This document shows, piece by piece, positions 37,492-45,820 of a stretch of 64,000 bases of DNA. Every line of letters starts with the position of its first letter. Within the stretch, counting starts at the first letter, position 1. This DNA comes from Ktedonobacter robiniae (lineage in GTDB: Bacteria; Chloroflexota; Ktedonobacteria; Ktedonobacterales; Ktedonobacteraceae), in the NCBI RefSeq assembly GCF_016587375.1, contig NZ_BNJG01000002.1:930001-994000 (forward strand), given 5' to 3'. Made by a program: the position numbers and the translations under genes. The notes beneath the pieces were generated by a model. That model was not told the DNA's origin and made no database searches. It worked only from the letters and a program-made list of their open reading frames with translations.

Positions 37492-38133
37492 TCACCCGAC
37501 TGCTGAGGATGGGTAGGCAAGCTCTTGCCTACCACCTTGGGAGAGAAGGGTAAGAAACACTTCAGCTACCTGGGAGTCGTAGGCAGTACCAGCACCGCGC
37601 TCAATTTCTGCCCGGGCCTCGGCTGAAGAGAAAGCGAGCCGGTAGGGCCTCTGCTCAGTCATTGCAGCATAGGAATCTACGACAGCCAGGATGCGAGCAT
37701 GTAAAGGAATGGCTTCTCCCGCCAATCCATAGGGATATCCATTCCCATCCCAGCGTTCATGATGAGCCAATACAGACGGGGCAAGTAATGGCAAGATTCC
37801 GCCAGCCTTCTCTAGCAGGCGAGCGCCAATTATTGGATGAAGGCGCATGACTGTCCACTCCTGTTCTGAGAGAGGCCCAGGCTTATTGAGCAGAGCAGAG
37901 GGAATGGCAATTTTGCCAATATCATGCATCAGAGCGGCTAAGCCCAGCAGGTGTATCTCATCTTCACTTTGCTGTAATTGGCGTGCCACTGCTTGCGCCA
38001 GAAACTTCACACGCTCAGCGTGCCCAGCCAGGGCATGCTGATAGCAATGAAATGCATGAGGAGAGAGATGAGAAACAATTTCGCTGGAGAGTTGTGCCCT
38101 ACCAGAAGGTACTGGAGTCGTAAGCATGTACAT
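37492..38133 (-). CDS. HD-GYP-domain phosphohydrolase
   Basis: Protein of 213 residues consisting of an HD-GYP domain: GHAERVKFLAQAVAR, MHDIGKIAIP with the HD pair, LLNKPGPLSEQEW, HPIIGARLLE, HHERWDGNGYPYGLAGEAIP with the GYP motif. HD-GYP proteins degrade cyclic di-GMP or related dinucleotides. No sensor or receiver domain is attached. It may once have been a neighbour of the sigma-factor gene, since the transposon now between them is a later insertion. Confidence 0.93.
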   Translation of the reverse strand: MYMLTTPVPSGRAQLSSEIVSHLSPHAFHCYQHALAGHAERVKFLAQAVARQLQQSEDEIHLLGLAALMHDIGKIAIPSALLNKPGPLSEQEWTVMRLHPIIGARLLEKAGGILPLLAPSVLAHHERWDGNGYPYGLAGEAIPLHARILAVVDSYAAMTEQRPYRLAFSSAEARAEIERGAGTAYDSQVAEVFLTLLSQGGRQELAYPSSAVG

Positions 38134-38251
38134 AATGTGGCTTTTCCTTCTTCTTCACACGTTATTCAGGCGTAAAGGCTGCTCACATGACCTCTGAAAG
38201 GCTCCTGAAGTTTGCCTCCATTGTGAACCCAGCCCGTGCAAATCTGCTGTG

Positions 38252-39250
38252 CTATGAGCGCTCGCTATCAAGTTCAGTCATCAGCAGTGCGGCGTAGCGC
38301 GAACCCACAGCAGCACCGGCTGGCACCGCGCGTTCGATTTGTGCAAGATCAATCGCGCTCAGTTGCAACGCGGTCGACCCCAGGGCCTCGGTGAGTCGCT
38401 CGCGGCGGCGCGCTCCGACCAGGGGAATGATATCCTGGCCGCGTGAGAGGACCCAGGCGATGGCAATCTGTGCAACTGTCATGCCCTTTGCCTCGGCGAT
38501 GGCGCGTAGCGCCTCTACCAGCTCCAGATTGTGATCGAGGTTCTCTCCACGAAAACGTGGGCTGATGGTGCGGAAATCGCCGGGAGTCAGAACGCGCTCT
38601 TTGGACCAGTGACCGCTCAGCAGGCCGCGCGAGAGCACGCCATAGGCTGTGATACCGATACCCAGCTCGCGACAAGTTGGCATAATCTCGGCCTCGATGC
38701 CACGCGAGAGCAGTGAGTACTCGATCTGGAGATCAGAGATCGGATGCACAGTGGCGGCGCGGCGGATCGTTGTCGCCCCAGCCTCCGAGAGCCCAATGTG
38801 CCGGACGTGACCCGCCTTGACCAGCTCGGCGATAGCGCCAATCGTCTCCTCAATCGGCACGGTCGGATCAACTCGCGCCAAACGGTACACATCCACATAA
38901 TCGGTGCCCAGGCGACGTAGTGTATAGGCCAGGAAGTTCTTGACTGAGGCCGGGCGCCCGTCATAGCCCAGCCAGTTGCCATCAGCATCGCGCAACGCGC
39001 CAAACTTCACGCTGATCGTCACTTGTTCACGAGAACGTCCCTGTAACGCCCTGTTCAAGAGCAGTTCGTTGTGCCCCATGCCATAGAAATCGCCCGTGTC
39101 GAGCAGGGTCATCCCGGCGTCCAGCGCCTCATGAATGGTCGCGAGACTCTCCATCTCATCTGCAGGACCATAGAGATCAGACATTCCCATACAGCCCAGA
39201 CCGATCTCAGAAACGCGTGGGCCAGTCGAACCGAGTTGACGAAAATTCAT
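38252..39250 (-). CDS. Aldo/keto reductase
   Basis: NADPH-dependent reductase of 332 residues with a TIM-barrel fold. GLGCMGMSDLYGP, LLDTGDFYGMGHNE with the catalytic Asp and Tyr, SVKFG at the usual catalytic Lys, and a C-terminal cofactor site IIPLVGARRRERL are visible. The His usual after the VDVYRL strand is replaced: YRLARVDP has Ala where many members have His. It lies with two SDR genes on the same strand, suggesting a small redox gene group. Confidence 0.92.
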   Translation of the reverse strand: MNFRQLGSTGPRVSEIGLGCMGMSDLYGPADEMESLATIHEALDAGMTLLDTGDFYGMGHNELLLNRALQGRSREQVTISVKFGALRDADGNWLGYDGRPASVKNFLAYTLRRLGTDYVDVYRLARVDPTVPIEETIGAIAELVKAGHVRHIGLSEAGATTIRRAATVHPISDLQIEYSLLSRGIEAEIMPTCRELGIGITAYGVLSRGLLSGHWSKERVLTPGDFRTISPRFRGENLDHNLELVEALRAIAEAKGMTVAQIAIAWVLSRGQDIIPLVGARRRERLTEALGSTALQLSAIDLAQIERAVPAGAAVGSRYAALLMTELDSERS

Positions 39251-39404
39251 CTTTCTGCCTCTTTCAAGTGGAGTACAATATCAAAACAACAACAAATTAA
39301 TAGTTGAGATGACCAGGGCGCACTTGCCCTGGTCGTTAAAAAAGCCGCCCCTTGGACCATCCTCGTCTCATTGCACTAGCCGTGGCGTCTTGCCAGAAAA
39401 GGCA

Positions 39405-40320
39405 CTAGCTGTTGGGGATCACTGGATGGAGCAGATTGGCAAATCCCATGCGCGTCAGATAGTCTTCCTGGAGCTTCCAGAGCAGCGCATTGGCATCTTC
39501 TACACGAGCGTTCGAAAAAGTCGACCACTGTGCGCAATGGACGGGTCCCGGCGGGCAGGCTCACAAGCCGCACAAACTCGTCGGCGACCGCCTGCGGGTG
39601 CGCATCCACTCCGGGCGTGAAAAGGCCACTGGTGGCCTCTTCATTGCGCGCTACCATACTGTCCAGGCGCGCATAGGCGGCTGTTGTGGCACGATCGGCG
39701 GGACGGGTCGCGTCTGGGAAGTGTGATGTACCTTGCGTAAAAGGTCCAGGCATCACAATACACGTTTCAATGCCGAACTGACTGACTTCGTAGGCCGTGG
39801 TCTGTGCCAGGGCATCCATGGCCATCTTCGAGGAGACGTAGGGACCCATAAACGGCGGGACGACGACTGATGTGGTACTTCCCGTGTAGAGCAGCAGACC
39901 TGCTCCGCGCTCGCGCAAGTGTGGCAGGACGGCGCGGTTGACCCGCGCGACACCCAGGACGTTGGTTTGAAACAAGCGATCAATTTCCTCGGCCTCAAAG
40001 GCTTCGACATATCCAACGACCAGATGACCTGCATTGTGCAGGACAGCGTCTATATGGCCCCGTTCCGCCAGAATTGTCTGCACCGCCTGGTTCGCCGACT
40101 CCTGAGAGGTCACATCCAGTTCGACAACGCGCAGATCCACTCCATGGGAGTGAGCGTAGTCGCGTTCTGCCTGCGCGCGTGCCACGTTGCGAGTCGTGAT
40201 ATTGCGCATACTCGCGTAGACAGTGTGCCCCGCCTGGGCCAGGCTACGAGCGCTCAGTTGCCCAATGCCGGTGGCAGCGCCAGTGACAAGAATGACGAGT
40301 GGGGTATTGGCTTGACTCAT
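39405..40320 (-). CDS. SDR-family oxidoreductase (C-terminus frameshifted)
   Basis: Short-chain dehydrogenase. Cofactor motif TGAATGIG, catalytic Ser in YTGSTTS and Tyr/Lys in YVSSKMA. The tail breaks at five A on the plus strand (39515-39519): as written the frame continues VDFFERSCRRC to 39376. With four A the tail reads DFSNARVEDANALLWKL and ends FANLLHPVIPNS at 39405, a typical end for this subfamily. A one-base insertion error is likely. The substrate is unknown. Confidence 0.85.
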
Positions 40321-40438
40321 GGTTGTATCTCCTCATGTTTGTTGCTAGTGTTCTTCATTGATGGTTCTCACATGAACTGGCCTATGGATGATGCCCTGCA
40401 TGTAGCATGAGAGGTTGACAGGGAAAGCGTATCAGGCG

Positions 40439-41182
40439 CTAAATAAAACCACCGTTTGTGCGCAGGACCTGGCCAGTAATCCATTCGGCTTCCTCGCTTG
40501 CCAGAAACATCACCACTTTGGCGATATCTTCCGGTTCCCCAAGACGACCAAAGGCAATCATCCGCTTGAATGTCTCAATCTGAGCTTCTGATTTCTCAGC
40601 CGTAAACAAGGACGTGTTCACCGGTCCAGGAGCGATCGCATTGATTGTATTTTTTTTGGAGCCAAACTCCTTGGCAAGCTGCCGCGTGATTTGTTCAACG
40701 GCGCCTTTGGTGCCCGCGTAGAGACTGTAGGTGGGAACCATTTGCCCAAGAATAGAGGAGGAGAAGTTAATAATTCGTCCACCTGTTTGGAGGTACCTGG
40801 CCGCCAATTGGCAGGCAAAATAGGTCCCTTTCACATTGATGGCAAACTCCCGATCGAAATCCTGTTCCGTGACCTGTTCAAGAGGCTTGGTCGTCATAAT
40901 CCCGGCATTGTTGACAAGAATATCGAGATGTCCAGAGTGTTCAACGCTTGCCCGGAACAACGCTTCCAGGTCAGCTTTGTTACTGACATCTGCCTGCACA
41001 GCCAGAGCTTGACCGCCGTTTTGTTGAATACGATGCACGATCTCCTCAGCGAAACGGTTGTTGTGAGCATAATTGATGACAACGTTTGCTCCATTGGCCG
41101 CCAGTGCTTCCGCGATCGCCTGACCGATCCCACGAGATGCTCCGGTGACCAGCGCGACTTTGTTGATCAGAGATGTACTCAT
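40439..41182 (-). CDS. SDR-family oxidoreductase (3-ketoacyl reductase-like)
   Basis: Classical SDR of 247 residues: TGASRGIGQAIA cofactor motif, NNAGI, catalytic Ser in NFSSSI, YxxxK as YAGTKGA, and a C-terminus WITGQVLRTNGGFI. It is close in length and motifs to FabG-like enzymes but stands apart from any fatty-acid operon. It precedes the neighbouring SDR on the same strand with a gap of about 120 bp. Confidence 0.92.
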   Translation of the reverse strand: MSTSLINKVALVTGASRGIGQAIAEALAANGANVVINYAHNNRFAEEIVHRIQQNGGQALAVQADVSNKADLEALFRASVEHSGHLDILVNNAGIMTTKPLEQVTEQDFDREFAINVKGTYFACQLAARYLQTGGRIINFSSSILGQMVPTYSLYAGTKGAVEQITRQLAKEFGSKKNTINAIAPGPVNTSLFTAEKSEAQIETFKRMIAFGRLGEPEDIAKVVMFLASEEAEWITGQVLRTNGGFI

Positions 41183-41294
41183 TGCATTCTCTCCTTTAGA
41201 TATATTTCATGATGGCAAAGCGAGGATACCGATAACAGGAGGCTTGCGATCGATGCTCTCTACTTTCTCCATCGCACGTTTGCTCTTTCCTCAC

Positions 41295-41440
41295 TTAGTG
41301 GATCTCTAAACGCTCGACCATATCCCCACGCAGGGTAAAGTGAAACGAGCCTGGACCGGAATATCCTCCATGAGATGCGGCCTCAATCGCCAGGGAAGTG
41401 CCATCGGCATTGGTTTCTCGCTGGACATCAATTCGCATTT
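41295..41440 (-). pseudogene. SnoaL-like protein, 3' part (split by transposon)
   Basis: Encodes the C-terminal half of an NTF2/SnoaL-fold protein: MRIDVQRETNADGTSLAIEA...GPGSFHFTLRGDMVERLEIH, then TAA. Its missing N-terminal part lies at 45330-45515. Joining the two at the 5-bp duplication CATTT restores an uninterrupted frame of about 108 residues, reading RETFGVQMRIDVQRET across the join. Confidence 0.85.
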
Positions 41441-41460
41441 CCCACGGGATGCGCAACGAG

Positions 41461-41699
41461 GCCCGCTAACTGAACAATAATGGCGAAAAGGAAGCCCATT
41501 GACTTGTATTATCCTGGATGAAAAGGGCAAGAGTTCTCGGCGCAACATCTTGCTCAGTCCACGCAAACAGTCATGTTTCAATCATCAGCCCTTCCCGTCT
41601 TCTCGGATCGAGACTCCCTCCTCTCCTGGTATTCCTGAGCGTGATTCAGCTCACTGACCTTGTCGGTCGCTCATCCAGGACACTCGCTTCTGAAAAGAC
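41461..41699. other. Left non-coding arm of the MerR-SDR transposon
   Basis: About 240 bp between the left inverted repeat and the merR promoter without a supported gene. No strong hairpin noticed. Confidence 0.5.
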
Positions 41700-41730
41700 T
41701 TGACTCTGACATGATGTCATGGTTTAGAAT
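41700..41730 (+). promoter_or_regulatory. MerR-type promoter with 19-bp spacer and operator
   Basis: TTGACT (41700-41705) and TAGAAT (41725-41730) are separated by 19 bp, the long spacer typical of MerR-controlled promoters. Between them lies the palindrome TGACA-TGA-TGTCA (41707-41719). The merR gene begins 36 bp further on. Confidence 0.82.
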
Positions 41731-41765
41731 GCTCTTGACGAGATGAACAGGGAGGTGAGAGACAC

Positions 41766-42149
41766 ATGAACATTGGCGAACTTGCGCGCCAGACGGGCGT
41801 CAGTATTCGCTCCTTGCGCTACTATGAAACCAAGCAGTTGTTATCCTCTCAGCGGGGGGAGAACGGGTATCGCTCCTACGATAGCACGGCGATTGAACGA
41901 GTGAGAACGATCCAGTTTTATCTGGATCTGGGATTGACCACCAAGGAAATTTTTGACGTGGTGTTTTGTCGCAACCCGGAAGAGGGCGAGGTTCTCTGTG
42001 AGGAGACAGTATCATCTCATTGCCCAAATGAGGTTGGCTTCTATCAGGAGAAGCTTGCAGAGATAGAGAGCCAAATCGCCTCTCTTGAAAAGGCAAAAAA
42101 GTACCTCGAACAACGTCTCGAACGGGCCCAGCAGCCTCTCTCCAGGTGA
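41766..42149 (+). CDS. MerR-family regulator
   Basis: Regulator of 127 residues: winged helix-turn-helix MNIGELARQTGVSIRSLRYYE, then a coiled-coil dimerisation helix (EKLAEIESQIASLEKAKKYLEQRLERA in pieces). The cysteine-containing loop (VLCEETVSSHC) could bind a metal or react with an electrophile. It should activate its own promoter, which has the distorted 19-bp spacer, and the SDR gene 35 bp downstream. Part of the transposon cargo. Confidence 0.93.
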   Translation: MNIGELARQTGVSIRSLRYYETKQLLSSQRGENGYRSYDSTAIERVRTIQFYLDLGLTTKEIFDVVFCRNPEEGEVLCEETVSSHCPNEVGFYQEKLAEIESQIASLEKAKKYLEQRLERAQQPLSR

Positions 42150-42184
42150 CGAGAGGCTGGATACTTAAACGAAGGAGAAGAGAG

Positions 42185-42949
42185 ATGGAACAGTATACAG
42201 GAAAGAAGGCCGTGATTATCGGGGGGACGACCGGGATAGGACTTGCAACAGGTCTAGCCCTTGTGAAAGGAGGTGCGCAGGTCCTGCTTACCGGTCAAAC
42301 GGAGACCCACCTCGAAGCCACACGAGGTCAAGTGGGAACGCAGGCAGACGTGGTCTGCTTCAATATGGCGAGCATAGCCGATATCCACCGCCTTTATGAG
42401 TTGATCGAAGAGAAGCTTGGTCAGGTCGATTTTGTGTTCATGAATGCCGGGGTTGCGCGCCTTGAGCCGTTCGATCAGGTCACAGAGGCCACCTACGACC
42501 AGGTTTTCAACGTCAATACCAAAGGTGCGTTCTTCACCGCACAGCGATTGGCTCCCCTTGTCAAGGAGGGAGGAGCGTTCGTTTTCACCACCTCCATCGC
42601 CGACGGGAGGGGAACGCCTGGCATGGGTGTCTATGCTGGGTCAAAGGCGGCGCTCCGAGCTTTTGCGCAGGTACTGGCTGCTGAACTGCTGCCCAGAAGC
42701 ATCCGAGTGAACATTGTCAGCCCAGGCTTTATCAAGACAGAGACGATGGGGGCCGCTGGGCTGCCCCAAGCGGAGAGGGAAGCGTTTGAGAAGGTGGGGG
42801 ACCAGATCACCCCCATGAAGCGTCATGGCACCGTCGAGGAGGTGGCTCGTGCAGTCTTGTTCCTCGCCTTCGACGCGACCTTCACCACAGGCAGTACGCT
42901 CTTTGTCGATGGGGGGCTCGCCCAAGGTCTCACTCCCCCACGTCAGTAG
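42185..42949 (+). CDS. SDR-family oxidoreductase (transposon cargo)
   Basis: Short-chain dehydrogenase of 254 residues: IIGGTTGIGLATG cofactor motif, NAGVA, catalytic Ser in FTTSIAD, YAGSKAA, and C-terminal FTTGSTLFVDGG. The ATG at 42185 follows GAAGGAG; the upstream in-frame ATG overlaps merR. It is co-transcribed with merR, which probably switches it on when an aldehyde or other reactive compound is sensed (inference). Confidence 0.92.
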   Translation: MEQYTGKKAVIIGGTTGIGLATGLALVKGGAQVLLTGQTETHLEATRGQVGTQADVVCFNMASIADIHRLYELIEEKLGQVDFVFMNAGVARLEPFDQVTEATYDQVFNVNTKGAFFTAQRLAPLVKEGGAFVFTTSIADGRGTPGMGVYAGSKAALRAFAQVLAAELLPRSIRVNIVSPGFIKTETMGAAGLPQAEREAFEKVGDQITPMKRHGTVEEVARAVLFLAFDATFTTGSTLFVDGGLAQGLTPPRQ

Positions 42950-43178
42950 AGCCAGCGATCCGAGAGAACTCCTGTGGTCGTAACTCCGGTCATGACCACA
43001 GCTTTTGGCTTGTTCTGCTGTTTCAAGGATGTTTCAGCCTGGAAACCGGACGATGCTCAATGCCGGATATTCTTCTGTCCCGGTGGGAACAGCATGACGG
43101 TGTTCCCACCGGGACACCGCCTCGTGAGACGAGCTGATAGGATTGGCTGGTATTTAACCTGGGAGGACCCCTTCATTT
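42950..43178. other. Gap between SDR cargo and transposase
   Basis: About 230 bp with a short symmetrical stretch near 43075-43125 (TCCCGGTGGGAACAGC...GTTCCCACCGGGACA, arms GTCCCGGTGGGAAC-like), which folds into a strong hairpin that could act as a terminator for the cargo genes or shield the transposase gene from outside transcription. Confidence 0.55.
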
Positions 43179-45167
43179 ATGACGCCACCTGCGGTCTCTA
43201 TCCAGATTACCCCGGAATCGGTCCCTGCAATCCCTTCCTGGTTTGCAGAAATGACCGTGATCGCGCTCTATCTTCGACACAGAGGCGCGCTTTCGATGAT
43301 TGAAGAGCGAGTGCGCTTCGCCCGGCGTCGGTTCGGCCATTACGATCTGATCGACTTTGTGGTTGTGTTACTGGGTTACGCCATCAGCGGCGAACGTACA
43401 CTGGAAACGTTCTATGAGCGTTTACATCCCTTCGCAACCCCATTCATGGCGCTCTTCGGGCGAGAACGCCTCCCTCATCGCTCGACGCTCTCTCGCTTTC
43501 TCGCCGCACTGAATCAAGGAGCAGTTGAGGCATTACGCACCGTTTTTCTCGAAGATCTGGCCGCCCGACCGCTGGAGAAAGAGGGAAAAATGGGTGGATT
43601 GTGGGATCGACAGGGAAACCAATGGCTCATCTTCGACATTGATGGCACACGGCAAGCTGCCCGCCAGCGCGCTTTGCCGTCCATACCTGATTTGCCACCC
43701 GCACAGCGCCTATTGGACAAGGTGTGTGCCCCAGGCTATCTCGGACGCAAGCGAGGGGAAGCCGTTCGGACTCGAACCACTGTGCTTCAGGCCCATACGC
43801 ACCAATGGATCGGCACGTTTTCTGGGGCATCGGGAGCAGGCAATGGCGATTACCGTGGCGAGTTGCGGCTGGCGACGAAGGCCATTGGTGCGTATGTGAA
43901 AGCACAGTTTGTCTCCCTAAGCCAAGCCGTGGTGCGCCTGGACGGCCAATACGGCAATGGAGCCATTGTGGCAGATGTAGCTGGGCTGGCATATGTCATG
44001 CGGGGCAAAGACTACAGTCTCCTCGATGAACCAGAAGTCCAGACCCGTCTGGCGCAGCCCCCGGACCAGCACACTATCCATCCCGAAACAGGAACCAGCC
44101 GGGCACTTTTTGACTGCCTTAATGTAAATCTTTCTCCAACAGGGCCATCTACACGGGTCATCATCGCCACACATCCGGCGAGCGCGGTACCAGCGAAGGT
44201 CGGTACCACACGTGGGGCGGTCGTCTACGAGTTGTTCTACACGGCCTTGCCGCAAGGAGCGTTCACGCCTGCTGATATCGTGGATCTCTATCTGCATCGG
44301 GGAGCATTTGAGTGCACGCTCGCTGATGAAGACCAGGAGCAAGATACAGATCGTTGGTGCTCTCATACCGCCTGGGGCCAGGAGTTTTGGCAAATTCTCT
44401 CTCAGTGGGCCTGGAATATCCGGCTCGAATTGGGGCACACGCTGCACCCCACACCCATGCGTACGACGGAATTTGCTCCGGCAGCAGAGAATGAAGAGGC
44501 GTCGGCTGCACCTGCTTCGGCCCCTCAACCCTCTGAATCTGTTTCCGTCATCTATGGGCTACCACAGTGGGCACGCCCATCGTACACCAAAGGATTTTCC
44601 GGAGCCGATTTCTCTTTACAGCCTGATGGGACGCTGCGCTGTCCAGCCGGGCGACCTCTGTATGCACAAGAGCGGCGACCAGAACGCGATGGCTCCTTAC
44701 GAGTGCTCTATGCGGCGCGGATTGGCCATTGTCGAGCGTGTTCGCTGCGTGAGCGCTGTCAAGAATCAGCAACCACCATCAAAGCACGACGGGTCAGTGC
44801 CGTCTATTGGCCTCTCTCTTCGTCCGCACTGACCTTAGATGAGTCTCTCTCTGCGTCAGCGGTCCCTTCACGTCCATCGGCTTCCCATCCAGTGCTTTGG
44901 GGCGACTGGCAGCGTCGCTTTCATCGGCGCGAGTTGGTGAAACTGCTTCGTTCCCAGCGCGTCGATATCCAACTGGCCGAACCATCTCCATCTGAGCAAC
45001 CTCCGCCAGTCCGGTCACTTTCTCGTGCAGAACGAGCACACTACCGTCTCTCCTGGGCTGAGCGCCTGGCGCGCAATGCTCGCCCGAAGGCCGCTCCAGA
45101 TGTTTCTATCAAGCTTTTCGGAATACCAGATGCCTTTGCTGCTTCTCTCGGTCTCCGTATCGCCTGA
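43179..45167 (+). CDS. IS4-like DDE transposase
   Basis: Transposase of 662 residues. It has an N-terminal helical region, a catalytic core with Asp in LIFDIDGTR, Asp in VRLDGQYGNG and Glu in HRGAFECTLADEDQ followed by a YREK-like helix, and a C-terminal Cys cluster (CPAGRPLY, CRACSLRERC) that could bind zinc. It lies 142 bp inside the right inverted repeat and mobilises the element. GGAGG lies 11 bp before the ATG. Confidence 0.88.
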   Translation: MTPPAVSIQITPESVPAIPSWFAEMTVIALYLRHRGALSMIEERVRFARRRFGHYDLIDFVVVLLGYAISGERTLETFYERLHPFATPFMALFGRERLPHRSTLSRFLAALNQGAVEALRTVFLEDLAARPLEKEGKMGGLWDRQGNQWLIFDIDGTRQAARQRALPSIPDLPPAQRLLDKVCAPGYLGRKRGEAVRTRTTVLQAHTHQWIGTFSGASGAGNGDYRGELRLATKAIGAYVKAQFVSLSQAVVRLDGQYGNGAIVADVAGLAYVMRGKDYSLLDEPEVQTRLAQPPDQHTIHPETGTSRALFDCLNVNLSPTGPSTRVIIATHPASAVPAKVGTTRGAVVYELFYTALPQGAFTPADIVDLYLHRGAFECTLADEDQEQDTDRWCSHTAWGQEFWQILSQWAWNIRLELGHTLHPTPMRTTEFAPAAENEEASAAPASAPQPSESVSVIYGLPQWARPSYTKGFSGADFSLQPDGTLRCPAGRPLYAQERRPERDGSLRVLYAARIGHCRACSLRERCQESATTIKARRVSAVYWPLSSSALTLDESLSASAVPSRPSASHPVLWGDWQRRFHRRELVKLLRSQRVDIQLAEPSPSEQPPPVRSLSRAERAHYRLSWAERLARNARPKAAPDVSIKLFGIPDAFAASLGLRIA

Positions 45168-45329
45168 GCATGGCTCGCCTCGCTGGCTCTTTTGATATCC
45201 CTCTCTAACCTTCTTAGCGGCTTCGTAAGCCTCACCGTTGCTGATCAACCTCAACGAGAGCAAAACATCTTCAAACCGTGCAGCAGGCCATTCTCTCCGC
45301 CCTCCTCATCTCGTTGCGCATCGCGTGGG

Positions 45330-45515
45330 CATTTGGACCCCAAATGTTTCTCGTTGCGCCCACGCTCGAATCGCTTCTCGGCCATGATAGGTGGCCCCAT
45401 CGATGAGAGTGGCGTTTTCCGCGAATAACGCCAGGAAATCTTCGAGCCGGCCCTCGTTGATGGCTTCGATGGCCCGGCGCACCAGTGGTGAACGCAGATA
45501 TGCGCTTTGGATCAT
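45330..45515 (-). pseudogene. SnoaL-like protein, 5' part (split by transposon)
   Basis: Starts MIQSAYLRSPLVRRAIEAI and runs through LEDFLALFAENATLIDGATY and REAIRAWAQRETFGVQ, the N-terminal half of an NTF2/SnoaL-like fold, then enters the transposon end and stops after MPTRCATR. The rest is at 41295-41440. Confidence 0.85.
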
Positions 45516-45643
45516 GGAAACTCTCCTGTTTTGTAGGAACGAGTGGACAAGGTGCGATCAGGTATGCAGACTCAGAAGAATACGCTACCTCTCGCCTTCT
45601 GCCTGGTTATCTGCTATGATAAAGAGCAGAAGAATATTAAGGA

Positions 45644-45680
45644 GAGGGCCTGGAAGCCCGTGAGAAGTCTCCAGGCCCTC
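45644..45680. promoter_or_regulatory. 11-bp-stem hairpin upstream of the XRE-NB-ARC gene
   Basis: GAGGGCCTGGA (45644-45654) pairs with TCCAGGCCCTC (45670-45680). No T-run. It lies between the divergently read SnoaL remnant and the XRE-NB-ARC gene and may be a leader hairpin or factor-dependent terminator. Confidence 0.5.
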
Positions 45681-45717
45681 CTAATATCACAGTGGACTCG
45701 CATGGAGTACATCTGAT

Positions 45718-45773
45718 AGAACAGAGTATACTGGCAGAGGTCGAGGGAAGCAGTACCCAACAGGTTCCATTTC
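45718..45773. repeat. 56-bp direct repeat, copy 1
   Basis: Matches 48963-49018 at about 50 of 56 positions, same orientation. The core CTGGCAGAGGTCGAGGGAAG and AGCAGTACCC are shared. This copy lies in the leader of the XRE-NB-ARC gene. Confidence 0.7.
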
Positions 45774-45820
45774 ACGTCCATGTCTGTTCCCTCCTGCAGT
45801 CCGTCGAAAGGAGTCTCCTC

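Larger units (their letters stand above)
41441..45329. mobile_element. 3.89-kb transposon carrying a MerR-SDR cassette
   Basis: Bounded by 20-bp inverted repeats with one mismatch: left CCCACGGGATGCGCAACGAG (41441-41460), right the complement of CCCACGCGATGCGCAACGAG (45310-45329). CATTT is duplicated outside (41436-41440 and 45330-45334). Removing the element and one CATTT restores a SnoaL-like reading frame, which confirms the boundaries. The cargo is a MerR regulator and an SDR enzyme; the third gene is an IS4-like DDE transposase. Confidence 0.88.

Noticed and set aside
39311..39334. Terminator after the SDR gene (GACCAGGGC/GCCCTGGTC hairpin)
   Set aside because: A perfect stem exists but no T-run follows it in the direction of transcription; on the plus strand an A-run follows. 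Function not supported.
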